From positions 39,459,796 through 39,523,795 of the forward strand of contig NC_081842.1 of NCBI RefSeq assembly GCF_963259705.1: a stretch of 64,000 nt of DNA, given 5' to 3'. Positions 24,441 through 35,635 of this stretch are shown here, in pieces. This DNA comes from Myotis daubentonii (taxonomy: Eukaryota > Chordata > Mammalia > Chiroptera > Vespertilionidae). Position 1 is the stretch's first letter. Each line of letters begins with the position of its first letter. The notes below the pieces were generated by a model, which ran no database searches, was not told the origin of the DNA, and saw only the letters and a list, made by a program, of their open reading frames with translations. The translations under genes were made by a program, and so were the position numbers.

Positions 24441-25609
24441 TTGTTATCATCTTTCTTGTTAGTGCTTATCAGGTGTGCCTTTAGAAATACATATTAAAAA
24501 ATATCTGTGCCTAGAGCGCTTTTGTTCAGTGGTTAACGAAGACTACTTGGATTCTTACAGTACATCAGATCATTTAAACACTTGCTTCATTGAGATGCTC
24601 AGATTTTTTTCCCCTGAATCAGTCAGCAGACATTTATCATCAAAGGCACACAAAAAGCTCTACCTTAAGTGTAAAGAGCAAATTCCCAGAGCTTTGTGCA
24701 AAGAGGGAGCATATGGCTCCTCTCTCCCTCTGACTATGAAGTTCTATGTTGTAGAACATCAAGGCAAATCAGTGCTGACTTCAAAAAGAAACAGACAGTC
24801 TATTACCACCAATAACTGAAAAGTAATTTTGAAACTAGCTTCAAAAGGATCAAGAATTAAATTTTGTCTTTTTATTTTCTCTACCCTTTAACCATTAGCC
24901 ACAACTTATAAATTATTAAATTTGACAAGCATTTATTATTCTTGCTTTTTGCTAGCATTCTCTTATTTTTTTTTACGTCAACAAGTCTTTGTTGAATACC
25001 TACTGTGTACAGGTTTCCTACTGGGATGAAAATGATCTTTCAGCTTTCTTTCCTTCCTTCTGGCCTTCCTGCCCATCCTTGCCTTTCTTTTCTTTTTCTC
25101 TCCCATCTTTGCTCACTTCCTTCCTCATTGGTAGCTCACCTGTGTATGTCCAGGAGGGACAGGAAATGTGCGTGTGGCTCCTGTCCTGTCTTCCAACAAG
25201 CAAAACTACATTTATAGTATTCTACCTAACTCTTTCTATTAGACATAATGGTCTTGACACTTCTTATAGTCAGAACACTCTTTCTAATTTTTTCACTGCC
25301 TCGCTGTCTCTTTATAAATAGTAGACATTCAGCCCCATTTACTGTATGGGATAAAATGGAAGCCATTAAGAGTAAGAGCTTGAGAATGAATTTGGCAGGG
25401 GGCAGCACAAACTTGTGTTTAGCTTCAGATCAGATGACAATCCTAATTTATCTTAAAATGTTTCTGGAAGAAAGTGACAAATATTCTTTAAAAATCCGTT
25501 AACTCATATGAGCCCTGTAAAAGTAGTAACCAGCTTGCAATGAGAATGGAAATAGATGGTTTGGGAGTTGTCTCGTGTGGATAAGCTGATGTGGCTGACT
25601 CGAGGTTGT

Positions 25610-25770
25610 GTGTGGTTAAAAACAAGGGCTTTAGAAGCGGATGGGTATGAACCCAGTGCTGGCTCCTCTCCTCCTTGGTTGTGTCACCTGGGGAAAATGA
25701 CTGCTCTCTCAGATGTATCACTCATCTGAAAAATGGGGATATTAGTTTTCAATATTATTGTAAGTATTTC
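25610..25770 (+). mobile_element. MIR SINE relic
   Basis: Clear MIR layout: GTGGTTAAAAACAAGGGCTT, then AACCCAGTGCTGGC, TGTCACCTGGGGAAAATGAC and CATCTGAAAAATGGGGATA. Confidence 0.8.
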
Positions 25771-26625
25771 AAAGAACAGATTCAAAATATTTCCCATTCC
25801 ACACAGGAAGTGTAGAATATGACAGCTATTACATGCACTTCCTTTGGCATCACTCCTTTAAAAATGCAGACAACATATCTGCCCTTACATCTCAAAGATT
25901 GTATTGTTTTGTTTTGGGACACTACCAACTGGATGGAATTATAACTATGTAGAAGGAACCATTTGCGGTGCCAAAGTCAGCAAAATCAGATTGTTACACG
26001 CTTGTGACTAAGTACTAAAGAGCCTGGCGGCCACACAGTCTCCTGAAGTCCAACTTAGGTTGGCAGGAGCCTGTTCCAAGCTCTCCTGCCAGTGTCCAGG
26101 AGAAGAAATGCTTGAGCCACCACTCAAGAGCGGAAGTTGGATTCTTTTTTTTTTTGCCTCATCACTACTTCAACCCATTTATGGAAAAAGCTAATTTTAC
26201 ACCATTACTTTCTGTGTTTTTCTTCAATTCTTCAAATGCTTTCTAATTTTTCAGATCACATGATTTCTTTAAACATGTAACTCCAGGGAATACTAATTAC
26301 ACAGTTTAAGTGTCAAAAACTATTCTTAAATATATAGAGATTATGTAATTTATTATCATCTCTTGCCACTCTGATTACTGTACTCAAAACACTATTTGGA
26401 GGAGACTGGACCATGTCTTTCCTTCTCCCATCTTGATAAGAAAATAAGCCAACATATGAATTCTTCTCACTGTGAACTTCCATTTTTTAATTCTGAAATA
26501 TGATTTTTTAAAATGTGGCTTGCAAATAGCTGCTTGCCTATTGAGCCTACAATACTTTATGTTGGCCTGAGAGAGAAGAAAGGATTCTCTGTATTTTCCT
26601 GTGAACCATCTGAGTGATAGTGGAC

Positions 26626-26668
26626 AGAAACTATTTACCTGACTGAGCTGAAACTATTTACCTGACTA
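26626..26668. repeat. Short 23-bp tandem duplication
   Basis: GAAACTATTTACCTGACT occurs at 26627-26644 and again at 26650-26667. Confidence 0.9.
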
Positions 26669-26783
26669 GCTTGCAAGTCAGTTTTGAGTTTTTATACTAC
26701 CTTCATCATTTTATCTATGTAAAGAGATCATACATTTAAGAACAGTATGCTTCTGACAGCAAAAACATACTTTTGTCTTCTAT

Positions 26784-26811
26784 TCAAAGTAGATTAATCA
26801 AAGTAGATTAA
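26784..26811. repeat. 14-bp tandem duplication
   Basis: TCAAAGTAGATTAA is present twice back to back. Confidence 0.95.
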
Positions 26812-27319
26812 TAATAAGATGCATGCATGGGCTCCATGGGCAACCGGGACCCCAGTGATCTCCCGCCCCTCCCACCCTGCGGAGCAGCCCACCTGTGCCA
26901 AGCCTCCCTCTGCTGCTGAAACAAACGTTCTCGTGCCTATTCATTGTTCCAAGGATTCTAGTTCTTGAAACAGTACCAATTACTTTAGTCAGGTCTAAAT
27001 TTCTAATGCATTTATCAAGAAATGTTTCTCTAATAAATGCTATCAATTTGCTTTTTCAAAAGATACATTTAGAATGAACACAGAGGAAGAAAATACATTT
27101 TCATGCTACACTTAGGATTCATTAAGCTTCCCAGGGGTGTTTGCTCTGGAGGTTAGTTGACTTGTTTCCCAGGAGAGTTCTGGGGGCAGTAATGTCCATC
27201 GCCTCTTACGGAGGATGAGGTGTCTGTAGGGGGTGCTATTAGTGGCCTGGGAAGGGTGCCAGGGGCCTTCTATTTTGTCTCTCTCCCTGTCCTTCTTCTC
27301 TCCCTAACTTACTAACTGT

Positions 27320-27480
27320 GAGTGCATAGACACTTTTCTTAATCTTACTGTGCCTTAATTTCCCCACCTATAAAATAAGGCTAATACATTAACTCATAGA
27401 GCCATTTTTTTCTGGATCAAATGAGCTAATATATGTACTTAGCATACATTCAATATTATTTTCTATTATCATAATTATCC
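27320..27480 (+). mobile_element. MIR SINE relic
   Basis: MIR 3' half: CTGTGCCTTAATTTCCCCAC, CTATAAAATAAGGCTAATAC and AATGAGCTAATATATGTACT. Confidence 0.7.
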
Positions 27481-28389
27481 CTTTACTTCACCTCAGACAT
27501 TATATTTATCCTTTTAGTTTCAACATCTTATCTAATAAACTCAAGAAAAAATTTCTGGCTTATTTCACTCCACCCATTTTATTTTCAACTAAATTGCAGA
27601 GTGCATGAATGTAGACACATTTCTTAAGAGATCTTTGTGGTTTTTAGACCCCAGCTGTACCCTTGAAAAGTGCTAGAATGAATTTGAAAAGATTGTAGGT
27701 GGTAACTAGTTAGAGACAAGCCAGTTACACTGTAGTTGAGAGTCAAGCGGTAGACAGGCAGGTCCTATTCCCACCCACTCCCACCAGTGATTAGTTGGAA
27801 AAGAACTTTTATTTCACTGATACCCTTTGATGGATCTTTAAAGTGAGGCCAATAATAATTCACAGGATTATCTCCATATTAGATGTAAAACATGAAAAGC
27901 ACATAGTAAAGTCCACAGATGGTGGTTTTTACTATGACTATTGCTGCTACTCCTCTAATTATTTATTCCTTCCCTGAAATGTATTTGAACATGGCAATCA
28001 GGATCCTGATGTGTAAGTACCTTGTTCCACAGGCAGAGAGGAAAACGAACACATGAGATGTAACTTCCTCTTCTTTGTACTCTGCTACATCAATAGTGCT
28101 AATAATGGAGTAGTACAGAGTTTGTATTGCAAAGTCATGGGACAGTAAATGGTAGAAAAAGAAAAAAGTGCTAAGTACACAGTTAATGACTGACATCATT
28201 AACACATTTGTCAGTCAAATATATATATATAATGTATACTAGGAGCCCGGTGCACGAAATTTGTGCACTGGGTGTGTGTGTGTGGGGGGGAGTGTCCCTC
28301 AGCCCAGCCTGCCCCCTCTCACATACTGGGAGCCCTCAGGCGTTGACCCCCATCACCCTCCAATCGCAGGATCGGCCCCTTGCCCAGGC

Positions 28390-29040
28390 CTGACGCCTCT
28401 GACAGAGGTGTCAGGTCTGGGCAGGGTACCCTCATTTCCCCCCATCACTGGTTCTGCCCCCAGCCCAGGCCTGATGCCTCTGGCCCAGGCATCAGGCCTG
28501 GGCAGGGGACCCCCAGACCCCTCTGATTGCTGGCTCTGCCCCTTGTCCAGGCCTGATGCCTCAGCCAGAGGCGTAGACCCCCATCACCCTCCGATCACCT
28601 GATCGGCCCCTTGCCCAGGCCTGATGCCTCTGCCAGAGGTGTCAGGCTTGGACAGGGGACCCCCATCTCCCCCTGATCACTGGCTCTGACCCCCGCCCAG
28701 GCCTGGGGTCTCTGGCCCAGGAATCATGCCTGGGCAGGGGACCCCCATCTCCCTCTGATCGCTTGCTCCACCCCCCGCCCAAGCCTGACGCCTCTGACCC
28801 GGGCTTCAGGCCTGGGCAAGGGGACCATCATATCCCCCCAATCCCCGGCTCCGCCCCCCGCCCAGGCCTGATGCCTCGGCCAGAGGAGTTGACCCTCATC
28901 ACCCTCTGATCACCAATCACCGGATCGGCCCCTTGACCAGGCCTGAGGCCTCCGGCAGAGGTGTCAGGCCTGGGCAGGGGACCCGCAGCTCCCCGCGGTT
29001 GCAGGCTCCGCCCCTGCCCAGGCCTAATGCCTCTGGCTGA
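28390..29040. repeat. GC-rich irregular tandem array with inverted repeats inside Helitron
   Basis: Units of roughly 70-90 bp centred on GGCCTGATGCCTCTGGCC recur (for example near 28468, 28550 and 28618). One unit holds a perfect 15-bp inverted repeat, arms 28464-28478 and 28488-28502 with a 9-base loop. Confidence 0.85.
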
Positions 29041-29401
29041 GGCGTCCGGCTCGGGCAGCGGGGACCCGCAGCTGCAGCGGCCCCGCGATCGTGGGCTCCG
29101 CTTTAGGCCCAGGCAAGCGACCCCTAGCTCCCGGGACTGCCAGCTTCGACCGTGTCCAGCTCCCATCGCTGGCTCCACCCCTACTTCCTGCTATCACTGG
29201 CCAGGGCGGCAAAGGCGCCTGATTCTCTGATAATGGCTGGGGGGCAGGGCAAAGGTGGCCCCAGAGCCGCCTTTGCCCTGCCCCCCAGCTCTTAGCTCCC
29301 CCCCTGGGTTTCCAATCACTGTCAGTGGCAGGGGGCTTCTTCCTGCTTTCCCTTTCGCCTCCCTGCATTGTGCCTACATATACAAATTAACCGCCATCTT
29401 G

Positions 29402-29489
29402 TTGGCAGTTAACTGCCAATCTTAGTTGGCAGTTAACTGCCAATCTTAGTTGGCAGTTAACTGCCAATCATAGTTGGCAGTTAATTTGC
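29402..29489. repeat. 24-bp tandem array of a perfect 18-bp palindrome
   Basis: TTGGCAGTTAACTGCCAA, which equals its own reverse complement, starts at 29402, 29426 and 29450, with a fourth partial copy at 29474. It lies in the 5'-terminal part of the minus-strand Helitron. Confidence 0.96.
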
Positions 29490-29720
29490 ATATAGCCCAG
29501 ATTAGCCAATGAAAAGGGTATCGTCATACGCCAATTACCATTTTTCTCTTTTATTAGTGTAGATATATTTTAAGCACCGAGACAGATACCTGAGTAAGAA
29601 AACACATGCAAAAAGGTATAGAAAACATACTTAGAACTTTCTGTGAACATTTAAATAAACTGTTTAAGATAGAAATGATCTATGAGAGAAGACGGGTTCC
29701 TTGAAGAGTTGCTCGGTTAC

Positions 29721-29817
29721 CTGTGTTGGAGGCACTAATTCCAGCTCTGAAGCTGACTCGGCGTTCAGGGCGCTTTTCCCAGCGCTCAGTTCAGGCTGGG
29801 ATCTGTGCTCAGAGGAC
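29721..29817 (-). CDS. PEX5L: PEX5L coding exon (fifth in window)
   Basis: This is a 97-nt exon. Its first G completes the Trp codon from the previous exon, and 32 codons follow, ending in phase 0. The acceptor has a good pyrimidine tract (CCCCCTCAG) and the donor is GTAACC (plus strand 29715-29720). It reads SSEHRSQPELSAGKSALNAE and then SASELELVPPTQ, a polar segment just before the HCN-binding core. The Helitron at 28239-29563 starts 157 bp beyond the donor in the next intron, the closest mobile element downstream of this exon. Confidence 0.95.
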
Positions 29818-29994
29818 CTGAGGGGGAATGAAGGAAACCGATGCACACTGAGAGGCAATTAGCTAGAGAGCCAGCCGAAAAACCTGGAGAACTTGGATCA
29901 TTGAGAGCCGCAGTAAAGAAACTCTCACCGGAATTTTGATTAAAAATATAACTTCTATATGTTTTTATTTTAATGACCATCTTAGGAATTAAAA

Positions 29995-30110
29995 AAATTA
30001 TCTTTATTGTTGAAAGTATTACAGATGTCCCCCTTTTCCCCCTATTGACCTCCTCCACCCCCAGCCCCACCCCAGGCCTACTGCACTATTGTGTGTCCAT
30101 ATATGCGTAT
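29995..30110 (-). mobile_element. Short L1 3' end, strongly 5'-truncated
   Basis: The minus strand reads a G-rich 3' UTR (GGTGGGGCTGGGGGTGGAGG) followed by GGACATCTGTAATACTTTCA, ACAATAAAGATAA and an A tract. This 3' end matches the bat L1 type of the 42471-42534 stub. The right border and target duplication are not resolved. Confidence 0.78.
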
Positions 30111-30391
30111 AAGTTCTTTGGAATTTTAGTGGCTGTGACGTGCTAGGTGTTATTATCTCTGAATTAGAATTCAGTTCAATTATGGGCAAAAAGTAAATAC
30201 ATGTAATCTTGTTTTTGTTACAGAAAGTTCTTTTTTATTAAAAAGTATTGTTTTGAGGGTAGAGATTCTCACAAAGCATCTCAGGTGTGACTTAATCTTT
30301 ATATAGAAATGAAATGTCATAATAAGCAGAGATGTGTGAGGGGCAATAGGAGATTGAGGCATGTTGCCCTTTAGGAAGCTTTAAAAATATG

Positions 30392-30599
30392 TTAGCCCTG
30401 GCTGGTTTGGTTCAGTGGATAGAGCGTCTGCCTGCGGACTGAAGGGTCCCGGGTTCGATTCCAGTCAAGGGCTTGTACCTTGGTTGCAGTCACACCCCCA
30501 GTAGGAGGTGTGCAGGAGGCAACTGATCAATGTTTCTCTCTCATCGATATTTCTAACTCTCTATCCCTCTCCCTTCCTCTCTATAAAAAAAAAATCAAT
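30392..30599 (+). mobile_element. VES SINE
   Basis: Head AGCCCTGGCTGGTTTGGTTC, B-box-like GGTTCGATTCC, tail AATCAATA. Flanked by AAAAATATG (30383-30391, 30600-30608). Type A head. Confidence 0.93.
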
Positions 30600-30758
30600 A
30601 AAAATATGATAAAATTCAGGTAGCCAATTTTCTCATGGCCTCCATGGATTACCCTTAAATAGTACCATTATCTGACAGTGATGATTAAGAAAGTCAGAAA
30701 AGGTTACCTGTGTAACCAGAAACATTTAATTTAACTATCACTCATGTAATATATTAAA

Positions 30759-31222
30759 CTAGAGGCCCGGTGCACAAAAATTTGTGCACTGGGGGGGGGG
30801 GGTCCCTCAGCCCGGCCTGTGCCCTCTTGCAGTCTGGGACCCCTCAGGGGATGACCACCTGCTGGCTTAGGCCCACTCCTCAGGGGATTGGGCCTAAGAT
30901 GGCAATCAGACATCCCTCTGGCAGCCTGGCAGCCCTCGGGGGATGTCCACTTGCCAGCGGGGAGCAGGCCTAAACTGCAGTCGGACATCCTTAGTGCTGC
31001 TGAGGAGGCAGGAGAGGCTCCCACCACCGCTGTACTGGCAGCCATCAGCCTGGCTTGTGGCTGAGCAGAGCTCCTCCCATGTGAGAGCTCCCTGACCACC
31101 AGAGGGCAGTTCCTGCATTGAGCATCTGCCCCCTGGTGGTCAGTGTGTGTCATAGTGACCAGTCATTCCCAGTCTTTCTGCTGTTAGGGTCAGTTTGCAT
31201 ATTACCCTGTTACTATATAGGA
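30759..31222 (-). mobile_element. Non-autonomous Helitron, first of a tandem pair
   Basis: The 3' terminus is at 30759 (CTAGAGGCCCGGTGCAC on the plus strand) and the 5' terminus at 31222 (minus strand TCCTATATAGTAACAGGGTA). The A^T insertion context is kept. The interior carries the AGGGGGCAG/CCCTGGTGGTCA type motifs common to these elements. A G tract follows the hairpin (30790-30803). Confidence 0.92.
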
Positions 31223-31896
31223 TAGAGGCCTGGTGCATGGGTAGGGACCGGCTGGTTTGCCCTGAAGGGTGTCCCGGATCAGGGTAGGGGTCCCGCTTGG
31301 GTGCCTGGCCAGCCTGGATGAGGGCATGATGGCTGTTTTCAGGCTGGCCACACCCCCTTCAGGGTGGGGGTCCCCACTGGGGTGCCTGGCCAGTCTGGGT
31401 GAGGGGCTGAGGGTCGTTTTCAGGCTGGCGGGTGACTGAAGCTCCCAACCTCTCCTTTTTTTCTTTTTTTTTATTCTGGGATTTATTTACCCTCTATGGC
31501 TGTCACTGGAGCTGAGAGCCGGCTTTAGCTCTGAGGCTCGGCTCCAGCTCTGAGACCTCAGCTGCTGGAAGCACGTCTCTGGGTTTGTTTGGATTCTATA
31601 ATTGAAACACTGTTTCAGCTCCAGCTCCAAGGCCGGCTGGCTGAAAGCAGGGTTCTGGGGCTTGTTTAGCTTCTATAATTGCAACATTGTTTCTTAGACT
31701 GCAGCTCAGAGGCCAGCAGCGGCAGGCGGGGAACCTTGGCTTCCTCCATCACTGGAGCAAGCAAGCCGCCTGTTTGCTTCAGTTGCCTGGCTGCCGGCTG
31801 CCATCTTGGTTGGCAGTTAATTTGCAGATCTCGCTGATTGGCCAATGGGAAGGGTAGCGAAGTTACGGTTAATTACCATGTTTCTCTATTATTAGA
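31223..31896 (-). mobile_element. Non-autonomous Helitron, second of a tandem pair
   Basis: It directly adjoins the preceding element. Its 3' end reads TAGAGGCCTGGTGCATGG with a changed first base (A in place of C in CTAG). Its 5' end at 31896 reads TCTAATAATAGAGAAACATG on the minus strand. The interior shares the CCCCACCCTGAAGGG/CCAGGCACCCCAGTGGGGAC unit with the Helitron at 43456-44145, here reversed. It also has a degenerate duplication of about 105 bp around TTCTATAATTG (31590-31700). Confidence 0.85.
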
Positions 31897-32071
31897 TAGC
31901 ATACACATGAATGTAAACACATGTATGCACCTATTTTGATCATCTCAATTACATGTTCAGAAAATTATCAACACACATTGATATTATGAACCTACCAGAA
32001 TCCTATTGGCTGATTTATTTTTGGACAATTTAGATGGAAAAATTTAGTTTTAGAGGGCACAGTAATTAACA

Positions 32072-32337
32072 TCCTATATAATAAAAGCCTAATATGCAAA
32101 TTGACTGAACAGCAGAACAACCGGTGGAAGGACTGGTCGCTATGAAATGCACTGACCATGAGGGAGCAGATGCTCAATGCAGGAGCTGCCCCCAGCCTGT
32201 AGGCCCCAGGCCAGCCAAGGTGGGTGCCAGCGGGGGAGCCCCTGATCATCCTGCCAGTCACCCCACAGATTGGCCCTGATCACTGGCCAGACGTAGGGAC
32301 CCTACCTATGCACGAATTTTGTGCACCGGGCCTCTAG
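32072..32337 (+). mobile_element. Short non-autonomous Helitron near a PEX5L exon
   Basis: Starts TCCTATATAATAAAAGCC after host A and ends GTGCACCGGGCCTCTAG before host T. 266 bp, non-coding. It lies 133 bp from the donor of the exon at 32471-32594. Confidence 0.95.
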
Positions 32338-32470
32338 TTGATATATAAGGGGTTATACATGACACCAAGTATTTGGATTGACTTAACTCATTGGCTATTT
32401 CAGTACATGAGAGGAAAAACCCATACAGTCGGCACTTAAATGGCTATTTCCTGATATTGAAATACCTTAC

Positions 32471-32594
32471 CATAAGAGTTCTTTTGATCCAGTTCTAGAA
32501 GAGCATGATTTTCTCTCTGCCATTGGATGACCCTTGCTACTGCGATCTCCATGAAACTTAACATCGTCCCATTTTTCCAGTTGTGTTTGAATGT
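32471..32594 (-). CDS. PEX5L: PEX5L coding exon (fourth in window)
   Basis: This 124-nt exon carries 2 nt finishing an Asp codon, 40 full codons, and TG starting a Trp codon. The acceptor is CTTGATAG and the donor is GTAAGG (plus strand 32465-32470). It reads DIQTQLEKWDDVKFHGDR, then SSKGHPMAERKSCSSRTGSK and ELL. The Trp/Asp-rich start followed by a basic, Ser-rich tail matches the central TRIP8b region before the HCN-binding core. A Cys sits in the Ser-rich tail where I remember Ser in human. Helitron 32072-32337 ends 133 bp beyond the donor site in the following intron. Confidence 0.95.
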
Positions 32595-33389
32595 CTATCA
32601 AGGAGACAGGAAGGGGATGAGAGGGGTAGGGGGAGAATATGAGGTGCAGAGAGAAGAAGAGAAACTGATTAAGGTTCAGAAGTGTTATTACAAGTGAACT
32701 TCACTCAACTGATATTTTCAAAACCCAAGACCAATTCTTTAAGGTCACATGAAAATTAAAACATGTGTAGCTAAATAAAAATGAGACCTATTAAGGAAAT
32801 TCAATTGCATTTACAGTTAACAATCAAGTTGTTTTACCTGAATTTGTTTCAAGAGCTATATGCATTCTGAATTCTGTGCATGAGGCCATGGAACCCTGTG
32901 GGAATGAGCACATGGAGTGCTGGGTCCTGTTGGCCTCTAGCTCAGACCATGGCTTTGAGGCACACCTGGCATGTTTCTAGAAAGAAATTCTGCTTAAAGA
33001 GCCTCCCTGTTAAAAGGAGGTGAGAAGAAACTAAAGCACCTTTCACAGCTTTTGTACAGACTGTGTAGTTTCTCGCCAAAGAAAGGAATTAATAATGGGG
33101 ATGGAGAGAAAGGAGAAAGCCAAGAGAATGCCAGACCATTTTCTCCCTGTGGCTTCATTCTTCCATCTGACCTAAAGTGTCTTTCTCTCTCATTAACAAG
33201 TGTGTGACTGTAAATAAACCACTTAAACCATCTTAGGTCCATTTTTTCCCATTAAGAAAAGACAGGTTTGCTTTCCGTGTCCTCCAAAGTTCTTGAAATG
33301 AAACATTTTTATGACTTCTTACACAGGACATTTTCTCAAAAGAAGAGAAATTTAAGTTTCCTTTACATGACTATTGTGTTATATTATAA

Positions 33390-33619
33390 CTAGAGGCCTA
33401 GTGCACGATTTTGTGCATGGGTGGGGTTCCTCAGCCTGGCCGGTGATCAGGGGCAATCAGGGTGAGGGACCGAGGGAGGTTGGCTGTCTGTGGGAGATTG
33501 GCTGTGGGATCACACTGACCACCAGGGGGCAGCTCCTGCATTGAGCATCTGCCCCCTGGTGGTCAGTGCGTGTCATAGTGACTGGTCATAACAGTTGTTT
33601 AGGCTTTTATATATAGAGA
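33390..33619 (-). mobile_element. Short non-autonomous Helitron
   Basis: Plus-strand ends CTAGAGGCCTAGTGCACG and TTATATATAGAGA between host A and T. 230 bp, carrying the GACCACCAGGGGGCAGCTCC and CCCCCTGGTGGTCAG inverted pair (33518-33563). Confidence 0.93.
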
Positions 33620-34541
33620 TGTTTTCTATGATCTTTAGGTGAGGTCACGTATACCCATGAATGCGATATCCATTCACAGGCTTCAGATGTTCAAATCTCC
33701 ATTTCCTGCTCAGCTCTCTCTCCCAAGTTCTAGATCTATACATTTAACAGTTGATTGGACATCTCCACAGAGAAATCCCAGTTTCCTCAAATACATGGTG
33801 GGGCTAATGTATTGTTTACAACTGTAATACAGTTGTAAGTACACAAAATGCAGTTTATTCTTGTATTATTATTATTTGTTGATTATTGTATTATTTTCCA
33901 TATGAACAATTGCAAACCTACTTTTGCCCCATCCTGTAAAACAGGTTCAAAACAACTCCAGAACTTCCACCTTGACTTCCTGCCTCCCTCTGCCCCTCTT
34001 GTATCCTCATCACAGAGTTCGGCACATTCTATATGTCTTCATTGCTGGCATACACGTTTCTACTTGGTCCACAAGTCCTACTCCCACTTCTTCATCTATG
34101 CATCCACCAGAAAAAAACGCTTTTTAAAGTAGAATCTGTTGAAGTCCCTCTTATGTGTAAAACCCTTCAACCCCGCCTTTCCCCCAAACTCAAGGGTATG
34201 GCATCCATTATCCCATTATGCCAGCCCCTAGTGACTCTCAGACTTATTTCTCACTGCTTGAATACTATCACAAATGTTTGCATTTGCTTGAAAGGATATT
34301 TTTTGTGTGTTTCTCTATTTGTTTGTAAATCCCCTTCTCTTCTGCATCAGGAATGCCCTGTCCTTCTTTCCTCCCTCCCTCTGATCCATATTTTTCATCT
34401 GGAAAATTTCCACTCATCTGTCAAGACTCTGCTCACATAAGTACCTCCTATAAGACCGTCTACAACCCCCTGGCTGGGTCAGGGCTCTATGAAGGTGCTC
34501 TTTTTGGAGGTGACCTGGGCTTCCCTTCATTGCAACATATA

Positions 34542-35163
34542 CAGTAGTTTCCCCTTATCTTCAGGGGATACTTTCCAAGACCCTCAGTGGATGCCTGAAA
34601 CGGTGGTTGGTACTGAACCCTATATGTATTATGTTCTTTCCTAATCACGTACACCTAAGATGAAGTTTAATTTAAAAAATAGGCAATTTTACACATAGAA
34701 GATTCATTCTTACCACAAACCTTAATAACCCTGGCATATGCTTTTTTCCCCTTTCCTTGTTAAATCAAGAATGTTCACCTTTTCACTTACAAGAACTTAA
34801 CGGATTCTCTTTGGCATATCCGAATTGCCAGCATCACTAGGCTCCTGCTTTGGGGCCATTATTAAGTAAATAAGAGGTCCTTGGACACAGGCACTGCAAT
34901 ATGGAGACAGTCAATCTGATAACTGAGACAGCTACTAAAGGACTAAGGGGCAGGGAGCAGCTATGGTGTGGAGAGGCTGGGCAAAGGGATGATTCACATC
35001 CTCGGCGGGATGGAGCCAGAGCCCTTGAGACCTCATTATGCTTCTCAGAATGGCATGCTATTTAAAACTTATTAACTGATGATTTCTGGAATTTTCCACT
35101 TAACATTTTTGGACTGGTAACTGACACTTCAGAAAGTGAAACTACAATTTCGGGGGACTACTG
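34542..35163 (+). mobile_element. Non-autonomous pogo/Tigger-like DNA transposon
   Basis: The 622-bp element has terminal inverted repeats CAGTAGTTTCCCC and GGGGGACTACTG and is flanked by TA (34540-34541, 35164-35165), as for Tc1/mariner and pogo elements. The internal sequence matches the Tigger-type pattern (AAACGGTGGTTGGTACTGAA). No transposase frame. Confidence 0.78.
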
Positions 35164-35204
35164 TAGTGCATATTTTATTATAATCAATTAATCACTTTCC
35201 TATC

Positions 35205-35345
35205 TCTCCACTAGAGTGTGAACTTACTAAGCGAGAATGTAAGCTTAATGAAGGCAGAGAGCTTCTATTATTTATCTTTGTATTCCTAGCACAGAGCAGG
35301 GAACATGGTAGGCATTCAGAGAAATGTTTACTGAACAAATGAATA
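35205..35345 (+). mobile_element. L2-type LINE relic
   Basis: L2 3' end pattern: TAATGAAGGCAGAGAGCTTC, TTTGTATTCCTAGCACAGAG and GGTAGGCATTCAGAGAAATG. Confidence 0.75.
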
Positions 35346-35635
35346 AATTAATTCATGGCCATCTAACATGTACATGTGGCAGTGCTCGGCAACTCCACAT
35401 ACCTTTCCCCTGTAATCTTCACAACCTACGGATAGGTTGCTAATATGCTAATTTTATGACTATTTACCCACACACATATGTATACGCATACACACCAGCC
35501 AGCCTCAGCCTGGAGAGATACATGTTTCCTTTGGCTTTCTAAAACGCCTGCCAACTTCATTTTCCTGAGAAAGAAGCATTTAATTTGACTGGTTCCACGA
35601 GCTGAGGTTAAGCTCTCCTTTCTCAGGAAGATGTA

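Larger units (their letters stand above)
28239..29563 (-). mobile_element. Non-autonomous Helitron (HeliBat-type), 1.3 kb
   Basis: On the minus strand it starts TCTACACTAATAAAAG (at 29563) and ends with a GTGCAC hairpin followed by CTAG (at 28239), inserted between host A and T with no target duplication, as Helitrons do. It encodes no Rep/helicase. The interior is GC-rich with irregular tandem units (28390-29040) and a palindrome array (29402-29489). Its end regions closely match the Helitron at 41003-41639, which lacks most of the interior array. Open frames here (for example 28261-28602) reflect GC-rich repeats. It ends 157 bp short of the PEX5L exon at 29721. Confidence 0.93.
20216..29720 (-). 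other. PEX5L intron
   Basis: Non-coding, 9,505 bp. Recognisable contents: VES SINEs at 20406 and 24155, MER5-type relics near 21.8 and 22.9 kb with a 37-bp minisatellite, a hAT miniature element at 23784-23990, MIR relics and a large Helitron. In 20650-21790, 22000-22860, 23200-23780, 24440-25600 and 25780-28230 I see nothing but unique-looking AT-rich DNA, homopolymers (poly-C at 21119-21130), MIR at 27320-27480 and small tandem duplications near 26.6-26.8 kb. Confidence 0.8.
29818..32470 (-). other. PEX5L intron
   Basis: Non-coding, 2,653 bp, of which roughly two thirds is mobile DNA: a short L1 3' end (about 29995-30110), a VES SINE, two abutting Helitrons (30759-31896) and a third Helitron (32072-32337). 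Confidence 0.8.

Noticed and set aside
28261..29368. Pro/Gly-rich open frames on both strands
   Set aside because: GC-rich Helitron repeats without stop codons, not proteins.
34033..34440. 135-codon plus-strand frame
   Set aside because: Pyrimidine-rich old repeat-like sequence; no domain recognised.
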